From Agarilytica sp033852165 (GTDB lineage Bacteria; Pseudomonadota; Gammaproteobacteria; Pseudomonadales; Cellvibrionaceae), in NCBI GenBank assembly GCA_033852165.1, contig JAWSUZ010000074.1, positions 146,590 through 210,589 of the forward strand: a stretch of DNA of 64,000 bases, written 5' to 3'. Position 1 is the stretch's first letter; each line of letters starts with the position of its first letter. The notes beneath the pieces are model-generated. The model saw only the letters and a program-made list of their open reading frames with translations. It had not been told where the DNA came from and did not search any database. The translations under genes were made by a program, and so were the position numbers. Below, piece by piece: positions 1 through 8,420 of the stretch.

Positions 1-344
1 TCTGCTCCGCTTTCCGTAACAGCATCTTTAACGATGCTTGCAATCTCATCTGTAGAGAGGGATGCGGGCAGGAATGTCTGGATTACGCCAATTTCGAAAG
101 CTTCTATCTCGGCGAGATCGACCCGATCGGCATCGCGATATTGGTTTTCGGAATCTTTACGCTGTTTAACGAGCTTGTCGAGGAGTTCCAGAATGCGTGC
201 GTCGTCGAGTTCGATGCGTTCATCGACTTCGATGCGTTTGAATTCGGACATTACCATGCGTAGAACGATAAGCGCTGGCTTATCTTTCGCGCGCATGGCT
301 GTTTTTACAGCCGCAGAAACGGTGCTTTTTATTTCGCTAGCCAT
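1..344 (-). CDS. yqeY: GatB/YqeY domain protein (3' end outside window)
   Basis: The reverse strand reads MASEIKSTVSAAVKTAMRAK and continues with a conserved LRMVMSEFK segment and a helical region, typical of the small GatB/YqeY family, which resembles the C-terminal tRNA-binding tail of amidotransferase GatB. The true function of stand-alone YqeY is not settled. The start is the ATG at 342-344. The reading frame runs off the left edge after about 114 codons of a family usually near 150 residues, so the stop is not seen. It lies downstream of rpsU on the same strand, the usual rpsU-yqeY(-dnaG-rpoD) order. A plus-strand reading frame over the same bases is a shadow. Confidence 0.9.
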   Translation of the reverse strand, partial: MASEIKSTVSAAVKTAMRAKDKPALIVLRMVMSEFKRIEVDERIELDDARILELLDKLVKQRKDSENQYRDADRVDLAEIEAFEIGVIQTFLPASLSTDEIASIVKDAVTESGA

Positions 345-420
345 TGGGCATCCAAAGGTCAGAGTGGTTTAAGTCGAGAGTTTCAGCCTATTGTGAGGGC
401 TAGCTTTCGCGAACCCGAAA

Positions 421-636
421 TCAATAAAGACGTTGGAATTTTCTGTTTTCACGTTGTACTTTTTTCGCGTGACGTTTAACAGCTGCTGCTGCTTTACGCT
501 TACGTACAGACGTTGGCTTTTCGTAAAATTCACGACGACGAACTTCTGCCAAAATTCCTGCTTTTTCACATGAGCGCTTGAAGCGACGCAATGCAACATC
601 AAAAGGTTCGTTTTCTTTCAGTTTAACTGAAGGCAT
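421..636 (-). CDS. rpsU: 30S ribosomal protein S21
   Basis: This encodes a 71-residue basic protein starting MPSVKLKENEPFDVALRRFK, the exact length and sequence character of bacterial S21, a late-assembling small-subunit protein that helps early steps of initiation. The ATG at 634-636 is preceded on the minus strand by AGGTAG, a fair ribosome-binding site. A longer frame that begins 8 codons earlier adds residues not found in S21. The C-terminal half is rich in Arg and Lys (KRKAAAAVKRHAKK), as expected for rRNA contact. It is first in the conserved rpsU-yqeY order and diverges from tsaD. Confidence 0.98.
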   Translation of the reverse strand: MPSVKLKENEPFDVALRRFKRSCEKAGILAEVRRREFYEKPTSVRKRKAAAAVKRHAKKVQRENRKFQRLY

Positions 637-975
637 ATTTCTACCTGATCCGAGGTTCAAAAAATTGTAATTGGGGCTGAGATCTTAACTTTTTAGCTAA
701 GCTTAACTGTGCAGCTTGCCTTTAGTTTAGGTCCCATGCTTGTCCGCTACTTAGTATAGTAGGCCCAAAATTAGGGTGCGAGATTCTAACCATATCACTT
801 AGTAGCTGCAAGTGATTTATAGGAGATAAATGCTCTTCTGATGAGGATTAAGGATTGCATGGCTGTTTTCACGTGTTTCTGCCGTTGAAAAAGTGCTATG
901 GTCCCGATTTTTCAGGGCAGTTGAATAGAGGTTGTGCAAAACTATTCGCTCAATCAGAGGCTATAAATAAGCATT
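637..975. other. rpsU/tsaD divergent intergenic region
   Basis: These 339 bases separate the divergent rpsU and tsaD starts and must hold promoters for both. TATACT/TATAGT-like hexamers occur near 751-761 on either strand, but neither has a convincing -35 partner. A short AT-rich palindrome (TTAGCTAAGCTTAA) lies at 693-706. I see no RNA gene or protein of credible length. Confidence 0.4.
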
Positions 976-2025
976 ATGCGTGTACTGGGTATAGAAACTT
1001 CATGTGATGAAACCGGTGTTGCTATTTACGATAGCGAGCATGGACTGCTGGGGGATGAGCTCTATAGTCAAATTGCACTGCACAGTGATTATGGTGGTGT
1101 AGTTCCGGAGCTAGCGTCTCGTGACCACGTACGAAAATTGCTACCGATGATTGATCAGCTACTTCACAGTTGTGATTCGGTTGGGAAGATCGATGGGATT
1201 GCTTATACCAGCGGCCCTGGCCTGATCGGTGCTTTGCTAGTGGGAGCCTGCGTCGGTCGGTCTCTCGCATACGCTTGGGGTTGTCCCAGTATTAATGTTC
1301 ATCATATGGAGGGGCATTTACTGGCGCCGCTACTTGAGGCAGAGCCGCCAAAATTCCCTTTTGTTGCGTTACTGGTGTCTGGCGGGCATACCCAGTTGGT
1401 AGAAGTTCAAGCGATTGGTGAATATACCCTGCTTGGCGAGTCTTTAGATGACGCGGCTGGAGAAGCTTTTGATAAAGCCGCGAAAATGATGGACTTGGAT
1501 TATCCCGGTGGACCTAATATCGCGCGCATGGCTGAAAAAGGGGATAGTAAGCGCTTCACTTTCCCTCGGCCTATGACTAATCGTCCTGGTTTGGATTTTA
1601 GTTTTAGTGGCTTAAAAACGTTTACGCTCAACACGATTACAAAGCACGCTGAAGCCAATGGCTTGCCAGACGATCAAACCTGCGCGGATATCGCTACGGC
1701 TTTTCAGGAGGCGGTGGTGGATACCTTAGTGATTAAATGCCGTCGAGCGCTCAAACTGTGTGATATGAAAACCCTCGTGATTGCTGGTGGGGTTAGTGCG
1801 AATAAGCGTTTGCGGGAAAGGCTAGAAGCTGCTTTGGCTAAGGAGAATAAAGAAGTTTTTTATGCTCGGCCAGAGTTTTGCACTGACAATGGCGCGATGA
1901 TTGCCTACGCCGGCTGCCAGCGTTTGGTTGCAGGGCTATCCGCAGGCTTAAGTATTGATGTTAAGCCTCGCTGGCCCCTCGATACATTGCCTTCGTTGAA
2001 GCCAACCCAGAATAAGGCCGTGTAG
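976..2025 (+). CDS. tsaD: tRNA N6-adenosine threonylcarbamoyltransferase TsaD
   Basis: TsaD is the catalytic subunit that, with TsaB, TsaE and TsaC product, transfers threonylcarbamoyl to A37 of ANN-decoding tRNAs in the cytoplasm. The protein has 349 residues, against about 337 in E. coli. The family opening MRVLGIETSCDETGVA is present, as is the metal-binding H-x3-H (HMEGH, His110 and His114), SGGHTQLV near 135, and the C-terminal CTDNGAMIAYAG segment. It is the first gene of a plus-strand run with folB and folK. In Pseudomonas plsY usually sits between tsaD and folB; here only 47 bases separate them, so plsY must be elsewhere. Confidence 0.97.
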   Translation: MRVLGIETSCDETGVAIYDSEHGLLGDELYSQIALHSDYGGVVPELASRDHVRKLLPMIDQLLHSCDSVGKIDGIAYTSGPGLIGALLVGACVGRSLAYAWGCPSINVHHMEGHLLAPLLEAEPPKFPFVALLVSGGHTQLVEVQAIGEYTLLGESLDDAAGEAFDKAAKMMDLDYPGGPNIARMAEKGDSKRFTFPRPMTNRPGLDFSFSGLKTFTLNTITKHAEANGLPDDQTCADIATAFQEAVVDTLVIKCRRALKLCDMKTLVIAGGVSANKRLRERLEAALAKENKEVFYARPEFCTDNGAMIAYAGCQRLVAGLSAGLSIDVKPRWPLDTLPSLKPTQNKAV

Positions 2026-2072
2026 GGTCTAATTAAGAAAATAGCTAAGGATATAGTTAAGGAGATATTGGC

Positions 2073-2453
2073 GTGGATAAAATATTCATTCAAGATTTAA
2101 GCGTGTATGCCATTGTTGGTATCTATGATTGGGAACGGCAAGTGCCCCAACAGTTATTGCTTACTATTGAATTGGCGTGTGATATTTCGAAAGCCGCTGC
2201 GACGCAGAACCTGGAAGATTCCGTGAATTATGCGGCTGTAGCAGAGAGATTGGAGGGCTTTATTGTTGAGTCTCAATTTATGTTGCTTGAAACCTTGGCT
2301 GAGCAATCGGTGGCGATGATTATGAAAGAATTTTCGACTCCGTGGGTGAAATTTCGCTGTCAAAAAACACAGGTAATGAAAAATGCTAAGGCTGTAGGTG
2401 TTGAAATTGTTCGTGGGTCTCAAATAGTTAACTCCTCTGGAATCGAGTCGTAA
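2073..2453 (+). CDS. folB: dihydroneopterin aldolase FolB
   Basis: FolB cleaves 7,8-dihydroneopterin to 6-hydroxymethyl-dihydropterin and glycolaldehyde in folate synthesis. The 126-residue protein has the opening DKIFIQDLSVYAIVGIYDWE with the active-site Glu of the YDWER motif, and the helix ETLAEQ. Translation starts at a GTG (2073) placed 8 bases after AGGAG, a clear ribosome-binding site. The usual KPGA loop with the catalytic Lys reads KTQV here: the Lys is kept and Pro-Gly lost. It is followed after 6 bases by folK, the next enzyme of the pathway. Confidence 0.95.
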   Translation: MDKIFIQDLSVYAIVGIYDWERQVPQQLLLTIELACDISKAAATQNLEDSVNYAAVAERLEGFIVESQFMLLETLAEQSVAMIMKEFSTPWVKFRCQKTQVMKNAKAVGVEIVRGSQIVNSSGIES

Positions 2454-2459
2454 TTCGTA

Positions 2460-2945
2460 GTGACTAAAATATTGTTGGGTATAGGTAGTAACATTAATCG
2501 CGAAGAAAATATTCGCAGCGGTTTGGACGTGTTGCCAAAATTTATTAGTGAACTGCGTGTCTCCCCTGTTTACGAAAGCCCGGCCTACGGATTTAGCGGT
2601 GACAATTTTTTTAACTTGGCTGTTTCGGGCAATACGGATAGTTGTTTGAGTGAGTTGATTCATCTTTTGCGTGAGGTGGAGTTTTCCCATGGTCGTGAAA
2701 AAAATGCGAGTAAATTTTCTTCACGACAACTCGATATAGATATTTTGATGTACGGTATGGAGGCGGGTGAGTTTTTTGGGGTCACGTTACCTCGTGCTGA
2801 AATCCTCACTCGGGCCTATGTTCTTAAGCCCGTTGTTGATATTGAACCAGATTATTGCCATCCGTTATCCAATAAAAGTTTCCATGATTTATGGTTGGAG
2901 TTTGATGGCGATAAAAAACAGTTGTGGCAAAGTGAGTTTCAATAA
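2460..2945 (+). CDS. folK: 2-amino-4-hydroxy-6-hydroxymethyldihydropteridine pyrophosphokinase FolK
   Basis: HPPK transfers pyrophosphate from ATP to the FolB product, giving the substrate of dihydropteroate synthase. The 161-residue protein has the family GSNINREENI opening, the pterin-pocket NFFNLAV segment, the Mg-binding RQLDIDIL motif (the two Asp bind Mg-ATP) and the RAYVLKPVVDIEPD signature. It starts at a GTG (2460), 6 bases after the folB stop and without its own strong ribosome-binding site, so translational coupling is likely. The gene converges on cca, with 41 bases between the two stops and no clear hairpin there. Confidence 0.95.
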   Translation: MTKILLGIGSNINREENIRSGLDVLPKFISELRVSPVYESPAYGFSGDNFFNLAVSGNTDSCLSELIHLLREVEFSHGREKNASKFSSRQLDIDILMYGMEAGEFFGVTLPRAEILTRAYVLKPVVDIEPDYCHPLSNKSFHDLWLEFDGDKKQLWQSEFQ

Positions 2946-2986
2946 AAACACTTTTCTGCGCTCGTTCCTATTTCTGTTTTAAGCTT

Positions 2987-4177
2987 CTAGCTCTTCATCT
3001 CTTTCTCTTGGTACTTTTTAAGTCGCTCTATTCTTTCATTCGAAATAGCTTCTCCGATTTCCTTTCCTTTTATTCCTTTATCGATAAATGGTTGCGCTGA
3101 GATTGAGTGAATACTCTCTAGAGCTTTTAATAAAAAATATTTTTGAGGAAATTCTTCGTTCGAATTTTGACCTTGATGGTAGGCGTGGCATGCCGTAAGG
3201 AAACTTTCAAACCGTTCAGGTCTACGAAAGGCATCGCAGTTACTAAAGAAGTTCAAAAGCTCGCTTGCGGAAAGCTGTACGGCTTTACTGGTTATATGGT
3301 GAAAGTTTGTTACTAAGCTAGTAATAGCTCGCGTCTCTTTTGGTGTGTTAAGTCGATCGAAAAAACTAGCAAGATCACTTTTGTGCGTCGCAGGATTAAG
3401 AGTGGAGAAGTCGTGCAGCATTGCGGCCATTCGTATGTTGCAGTCATCACTAATCGTTGTTGATGCGATAAGGGCGTTGATTGCTTTATTGTTGCTTGCT
3501 TCTGCAGGTTCTAAACCTGTTCTTTTACTTTCCGTTAACATAGGGTGTATTTCAGGCGTGATAACCGCAAGGGCTCCACATTGATCTAATACCTCAATAA
3601 ACACTTCCGGCGAACGTTCGCATATTGCGCGCGAAAATTCTTTCCAAACACGCTCAGCTACCAAGTGACTGGCCTCTCCGTTTTCGACCATAGCTCTCAT
3701 TAATTGTAGGGTGGTATCTGCCACCCGAAAACCTAAATGATGATAGCGTGCGGCAAACCGAGCTGTTCTTAAAATTCTTACTGGGTCCTCTCGAAAAGCG
3801 TCGGACACATGGCGTAATAGTTTTTTCTCTATATCCATTTGGCCGTGGTAGGGGTCAATATATTTACCGTCATCAGATTTTGCGATAGCATTAATAGTTA
3901 AGTCTCGGCGCATGAGGTCTTGTTCTAAGGTAATGTCTGGCGCAGCGTTAAAAGTAAAGCCTTGATACCCGTGACCGGATTTTCGCTCTGTTCTTGCTAG
4001 AGCGTATTCGTCTTTTGTTTTTGGATGGAGGAATACAGGGAAGTCTTTACCGACTGGGGTAAATCCTTTCTCTCGCATTTTCTCTGGGCTGGAGCCAACG
4101 ACGACGTAATCAAATTCATCTGTTGGGTATCCGAGTAGTTCGTCACGGACAGCGCCGCCGACTAAATAAACTTGCAT
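2987..4177 (-). CDS. cca: CCA-adding tRNA nucleotidyltransferase (class II)
   Basis: This enzyme adds or repairs the 3'-CCA of tRNA. The 396-residue protein has the N-terminal nucleotidyltransferase fold (VGGAVRDELLG, residues 6-16), the EYALARTERKSG strand, the RRDLTINAIA motif near 90 and the RILRTARFAARY neck motif. In the metal-binding pair the family reads DxD at about 21-23, while this protein reads E21-F-D23. A C-terminal HD-type region begins at MLHDFS, but the following His-rich stretch of E. coli Cca is absent, so phosphohydrolase activity is doubtful. It converges on folK. Synteny (tsaD-folB-folK-cca) matches Pseudomonas. Confidence 0.95.
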   Translation of the reverse strand: MQVYLVGGAVRDELLGYPTDEFDYVVVGSSPEKMREKGFTPVGKDFPVFLHPKTKDEYALARTERKSGHGYQGFTFNAAPDITLEQDLMRRDLTINAIAKSDDGKYIDPYHGQMDIEKKLLRHVSDAFREDPVRILRTARFAARYHHLGFRVADTTLQLMRAMVENGEASHLVAERVWKEFSRAICERSPEVFIEVLDQCGALAVITPEIHPMLTESKRTGLEPAEASNNKAINALIASTTISDDCNIRMAAMLHDFSTLNPATHKSDLASFFDRLNTPKETRAITSLVTNFHHITSKAVQLSASELLNFFSNCDAFRRPERFESFLTACHAYHQGQNSNEEFPQKYFLLKALESIHSISAQPFIDKGIKGKEIGEAISNERIERLKKYQEKEMKS

Positions 4178-4527
4178 AGACTTGTTGACCTTTAAGACTG
4201 TATCAGCGAAACTCGTGTTCGGTTTTTGAGCTAGTAAAGATATAGCTAGTAAATATAGAGTTTAAGCTGACTCAGCACAAATAGAAAATGAATATGAATT
4301 TTTCACTTTTAAAATCAAGTTATTGTCCGGCGAAGCGCTGTGCGCATGCGTGGGCGTTATGTGTGCGATGTTTTGCAGCGGCTTGGTGATAGCTAGTTAG
4401 TATTTGAGTTTACCAAAAAGGCCGCAGCTAAAAACTGCGGCCTTTTTGGTTTTTGGGCTTTTAAAAAGATGACGGGTTTATGAATGGGCACTACTAGCCT
4501 ATTGGCAATATATTGGGAGGATTGAAA
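4178..4527. other. cca/DMT-exporter divergent intergenic region with a lone terminator
   Basis: These 350 bases lie upstream of two divergent genes. They contain a strong, perfect intrinsic terminator (annotated separately) that has no upstream gene to terminate. The stretch 4180-4412 could therefore encode an untranslated RNA or be an attenuated leader of the exporter gene. I find no tRNA-like cloverleaf and no reading frame of useful length. Confidence 0.4.
4413..4456 (+). terminator. perfect 15-bp intrinsic terminator between divergent genes
   Basis: CCAAAAAGGCCGCAG (4413-4427) pairs without mismatch with CTGCGGCCTTTTTGG (4435-4449) around a 7-base loop, followed by a T-rich tail. The A and T tracts inside the stem make it work in both directions. 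It sits 236 bases upstream of the cca start and 78 bases upstream of the exporter start, where no protein gene ends. Confidence 0.85.
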
Positions 4528-5442
4528 ATGAAAGTGGGTATGGCGTATCTCAGCGTAGTAATCATTTGGGCAACAACACCGCTTGCCATCAAGTGGAGCA
4601 ATAGTAGCGTGACCTTTGTCAGCGCGGTTGCGACGCGGGTGTTATTTGCACTTGTTATCTCATTGATTTTATTGGCTATTTTACGTCGACCTCTCATTAA
4701 AAAGTCTAGCGATTGGATGGCGTACTTTGCCGGTCTGATAGGAGCGTTTCCGAATATGCTTTTAATATATTGGTCTGCTCAATATATTCCCTCTGGTCTT
4801 GCGGCGGTTATTTTTGGCCTGTATCCCTTTGCGGTGGGATTATTTTCATTTTTAATTTTGAAGGAAAATATATTTAATCTGCGCCGCGTGCTGGCTATTG
4901 GAATGGCGATTATAGGTTTGGGGGTGATTAACCTGGATCAGTTTTCTATTGGTGGTAATGCGCTGCTAGGAGTGCTTGGCGTTGCTTTGGCGACTGTGTT
5001 TTTTGGTTTGAGTTCTGTTTGGGTAAAACACGTGGGGCAAGGTATTGATCCTCTGCGTCAATCCGCAGGCGTATTGACATTAGCGGCGCCGTTAGTCGTC
5101 TTAAGTTGGTTTATTCTTGATGGTGAAATTCCGCTTTCCTGGGATTTTCGCTCAATGATGGGGCTGGGTTATTCGACAGTAGCGGGTTCAGTTCTCGGGA
5201 GCATTTTATTCTTTTATGTCTTGGGGCATTGCAATGTGTCTTCGGTGGGGTTGATAACGTTTATCACGCCGATAGTGGCCCTATTGATTGGAGCGTTAGT
5301 GGACGACGAGCAGTTTTCCGTGTCAACTGTTGTCGGTTGTGTTTTGGTGGTTATATCATTAGGTGTATACCAAGACGCCTTAACTTTATGGCGACGTTAT
5401 TGGAGGAGGATGTTTGCTTCAAGGCAAGCTCTTCCAAAGTAG
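4528..5442 (+). CDS. DMT-superfamily (EamA) permease
   Basis: This encodes a 304-residue inner-membrane protein made almost entirely of hydrophobic helices, about ten by eye, arranged as two EamA repeats (roughly residues 1-140 and 150-290). The first repeat holds the typical GLAAVIFGLYPF segment, the second ITFITPIVALLIGAL. The family exports or imports small metabolites such as amino acids or drugs; the substrate cannot be told from sequence. The start is the ATG at 4528, 8 bases after GGGAGG; a TTG five codons earlier would place the ribosome-binding site inside the gene. It is monocistronic, with the lone terminator just upstream. Confidence 0.85.
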   Translation: MKVGMAYLSVVIIWATTPLAIKWSNSSVTFVSAVATRVLFALVISLILLAILRRPLIKKSSDWMAYFAGLIGAFPNMLLIYWSAQYIPSGLAAVIFGLYPFAVGLFSFLILKENIFNLRRVLAIGMAIIGLGVINLDQFSIGGNALLGVLGVALATVFFGLSSVWVKHVGQGIDPLRQSAGVLTLAAPLVVLSWFILDGEIPLSWDFRSMMGLGYSTVAGSVLGSILFFYVLGHCNVSSVGLITFITPIVALLIGALVDDEQFSVSTVVGCVLVVISLGVYQDALTLWRRYWRRMFASRQALPK

Positions 5443-5532
5443 CGCTTTACCCTTGTCTTTCGATAGTGGGCTTGCTGGCAGGGCTTTTAGCCGAACGGAT
5501 TTAGGCTCTTTTACGATGAAAATACCGGGCTG

Positions 5533-7047
5533 CTAAGATTTTGCCTCGGTTGCTGGGGGACATGAAAAGCTTTGTTTGATCTCTTCATCTTCAAGGGAAT
5601 GAAGGTGAACGTCGAACCCCCATAAGCGGTGGACATGTTTAAGCACTTCTTCTGAATTTTTAGGTTCCAGAGGGCGACGATTGTAGCGTGTGTGGTGAAG
5701 CGTCAGAGAGCGGTCACCACGCATATCCACATTGTAAACTTGAATGTTTGGCTCACGGTTGCCGAGGTTGTATTGGGCGGCTAATGTTTCGCGTACGATT
5801 GCATAACCTCTGTCGTCGTGAATTGCGCTGACTTCAATATCTTTACATGTATCGTCATCAACAATGGTGAAGAGTCTCAGGTCTCGCATGAGTTTTGGCG
5901 ATAGAAATTGAAGGATGAAACTTTCGTCTTTGAAGTTACGCATCGCAAAATCGAGTGTAACTTTCCAGTCAGTTCCGGCGATATCGGGAAACCATTGCTT
6001 ATCTTCGTCGGTTGGGTTTTCACAGATGCGTTTAATATCTTGCATCATATGAAAGCCGAGGGTGTAGGGGTTTATGTCTGAAAAATGTTGGCTGCTGTAG
6101 GGTGGTTGGTAAATGACGCCGCTGTGGGACTGCATAAACTCCAACATAAAACCATCTGTAACTAAACCTCGGTCATACATGGTGTTTAATAAAAAATGAT
6201 GCCAAAAGCAGGCCCAGCCTTCATTCATAACCTGAGTTTGTCTTTGGGGGTAAAAGTACTGCGCAATTTTACGAACGATACGAACGACTTCCCGTTGCCA
6301 GGGTTCTAGGAGGGGGGCGTTTTTTTCAAAAAAGTACAGCAGGTTTTCTTGGGGTTCTTCAGGGTAGCGTAGCGTATCTTTTTCTTTGTTTTCTTTATCA
6401 CTTGGCGGTATTGTGCGCCAAAGGTCGTTAACTTGTTTTTGAAGGTAGATCTCACGCTCTTTTTGTCGTTCTATTTCTTCTGCTGGGGAGATTGGGTAGG
6501 GGCGTTTGTATCGGTCGACGCCATAGTTCATTAGCGCGTGGCAGGAGTCTAGTATCGCTTCTACAGCGTCGACGCCATTGCGCTCTTCGCATTCAGCGAT
6601 GTAATTTTTAGCAAATACCAGGTAATCAATAATTGAGGAGGCATCGGTCCAAGTGCGAAAGAGGTAGTTGCTTTTAAAAAAAGAATTGTGGCCATAGCAG
6701 GCGTGTGCAATAACCAATGCTTGCATGGTCATCGTATTTTCTTCCATTAAATACGATATACAGGGGTCGGAATTGATTACTATTTCATAGGCCAACCCCA
6801 TTTGGCCACGCTTGTACGATTGTTCTACGCTTAGGAATTGCTTTCCGTATGACCAATGATTGTATCCAAGAGGCATGCCGACAGAAGAATAGGCATCCAT
6901 CATTTGTTCAGAGCTGATCACTTCAATTTGGTTGGGGTAGGTGTCTAACCCAAATTCTTCAGCAATCGCTCCGATTTCGTTATTGTATTTTTCGAGTAAT
7001 TCGAATGTCCATTCTGAACCTGTTGATAGCGGTTTTCGTTTACTCAT
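5533..7047 (-). CDS. ycgB: SpoVR/YcgB family protein
   Basis: This 504-residue SpoVR-family protein is related to E. coli YcgB and B. subtilis SpoVR (spore cortex). In non-sporulating bacteria it is made with the PrkA-YeaH pair under stress or starvation; its biochemical role is unknown. It begins MSKRKPLSTGSEWTFELLEK, and conserved stretches include GYNHWSYGKQF, VIAHACYGHNSFFKSNYLF and MNEGWACFWHHFLLNTMYD, rich in His, Glu and Trp. The ATG at 7045-7047 overlaps the yeaH stop by four bases (ATGA), which decides this start over an in-frame upstream one and suggests coupled translation. It is the last gene of the prkA-yeaH-spoVR operon. Confidence 0.95.
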   Translation of the reverse strand: MSKRKPLSTGSEWTFELLEKYNNEIGAIAEEFGLDTYPNQIEVISSEQMMDAYSSVGMPLGYNHWSYGKQFLSVEQSYKRGQMGLAYEIVINSDPCISYLMEENTMTMQALVIAHACYGHNSFFKSNYLFRTWTDASSIIDYLVFAKNYIAECEERNGVDAVEAILDSCHALMNYGVDRYKRPYPISPAEEIERQKEREIYLQKQVNDLWRTIPPSDKENKEKDTLRYPEEPQENLLYFFEKNAPLLEPWQREVVRIVRKIAQYFYPQRQTQVMNEGWACFWHHFLLNTMYDRGLVTDGFMLEFMQSHSGVIYQPPYSSQHFSDINPYTLGFHMMQDIKRICENPTDEDKQWFPDIAGTDWKVTLDFAMRNFKDESFILQFLSPKLMRDLRLFTIVDDDTCKDIEVSAIHDDRGYAIVRETLAAQYNLGNREPNIQVYNVDMRGDRSLTLHHTRYNRRPLEPKNSEEVLKHVHRLWGFDVHLHSLEDEEIKQSFSCPPATEAKS

Positions 7048-8339
7048 ACGGGCTTCTTCTTCTGGAAGAGTTGACGAAATACAGGATAAATATCCGATGA
7101 ATCTGCTAACTGCTTCATCGCAAATGTGTCGGGAAAGTCTTCGAGCACTTTTCCGTAAGATTGCCATAGCGCTTGATGGTCACGGGAAGTGATTTCGACG
7201 TAAGAAAAATATTGCAGTTTTTGTAGGATGCTTTCTGTTAATAGCTTATAGCATACCGCTGAGTCATCATTCCAGTTGTCGCCATCTGAAGCTTGGGCTC
7301 CGTATATGTTCCACTGGCTTGGCGGGTAGCGTTCTTGCAATATTTTGTCCATAAGGTACAGGGCGCTTGAAACAATCGTTCCACCGGTTTCACGACTGTA
7401 AAAGAATTCCTCTTCGTTGACCTCTTTTGCACTGGTGTGGTGACGAATAAATACGACTTCGGTGTGTTCGTAATTTCGCTGTAAAAACAAATATAGTAAT
7501 AGGAAGAATCGTTTTGCGATGTCTTTTGTGTTTTGGTCCATTGATCCGGAGACGTCCATAATACAAAATACGACTGCTCGGGAGTGGGGTACGGGGTGTT
7601 TGACGTGTAGATTGTATTTTAAATCGAAATCGTCAATCCATGGCACGCGTTTGATGGTTGTTTCGAGCGAAGATATTTGGCTTATGAGGTCATGTTTATC
7701 CTTAATATCTATTTCGCTTTCATTTTTTTCTTCATGATCTTCTTTTTCTAGATTGAGTAGCTCTTCCTTCAAAGCTTTAAGCTTGCGTTTTTTCTTTCCT
7801 GTTAATGCTATTCGTCTTAAATTAGCTGAGCGAAGCGACCGAATAATGTTTATTTTTCCTGGACTTCCTTCGTTGCTGATGCCTGCCCGACGCATTTCGA
7901 AATCGTTAATCCCTGATAGTTGGCGTTTAACGAGGTTAGGCAGTTCCAAATCTTCGAACATAAACTCAAGAAATTCTTCTTGAGTAATTTGAAATACAAA
8001 TTCATCCATGCCTTCGCCGGAATCGCTTGCGCCGGAACCTCCAGGGCCGCCACCTGCTCCACCTTCGGGCCTTGGAATATGATCGCCAGCTGAAAATTGA
8101 TCATTGCCGGGCAGAACGCGAGTATTGAATCCACCTTTACCGTGTTGGAATGTGGGCTCGTTGAGGTTTCGGGTGGGGATACTGATTTTCTCCCCTTTTT
8201 CCATATCCATAATGGAACGTTTATCTACGGCATCAGATACAGCTTTTTTTATGTGGTCACGATAACGTCTAAGAAAACGTTGACGATTGACCGTACTTTT
8301 TTTCTTAGAGTTCAGACGTCGGTCGATAATATAGTGCAC
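7044..8339 (-). CDS. yeaH: YeaH/YhbH family protein (DUF444) with a VWA-like domain
   Basis: This 431-residue DUF444 protein is the usual partner of the PrkA kinase. The N-terminal part is basic (RRLNSKKKSTVNRQRFLRRY), followed by a Gly-rich linker at about 90-110 and a charged region at 180-225. The C-terminal half is von Willebrand factor A-like, with the metal-site motif DVSGS at residues 262-266. In E. coli, YeaG and YeaH act together in the response to nitrogen starvation; the molecular task of YeaH is unknown. It ends in a 4-base overlap with ycgB and lies 81 bases after prkA. Confidence 0.95.
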   Translation of the reverse strand: MHYIIDRRLNSKKKSTVNRQRFLRRYRDHIKKAVSDAVDKRSIMDMEKGEKISIPTRNLNEPTFQHGKGGFNTRVLPGNDQFSAGDHIPRPEGGAGGGPGGSGASDSGEGMDEFVFQITQEEFLEFMFEDLELPNLVKRQLSGINDFEMRRAGISNEGSPGKINIIRSLRSANLRRIALTGKKKRKLKALKEELLNLEKEDHEEKNESEIDIKDKHDLISQISSLETTIKRVPWIDDFDLKYNLHVKHPVPHSRAVVFCIMDVSGSMDQNTKDIAKRFFLLLYLFLQRNYEHTEVVFIRHHTSAKEVNEEEFFYSRETGGTIVSSALYLMDKILQERYPPSQWNIYGAQASDGDNWNDDSAVCYKLLTESILQKLQYFSYVEITSRDHQALWQSYGKVLEDFPDTFAMKQLADSSDIYPVFRQLFQKKKPV

Positions 8340-8420
8340 GTATCACCTATTGAAATATCCAAAAATAATCAAGGGGTTTTCACCCTTTACTGCGGCTATA
8401 CATTGATTTTTCTGTTGCAC

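Noticed and set aside
34..372. Plus-strand reading frame of 112 codons at the left edge
   Set aside because: It lies antisense over yqeY, which has clear family likeness; the plus-strand product is Ser/Arg-rich shadow sequence.
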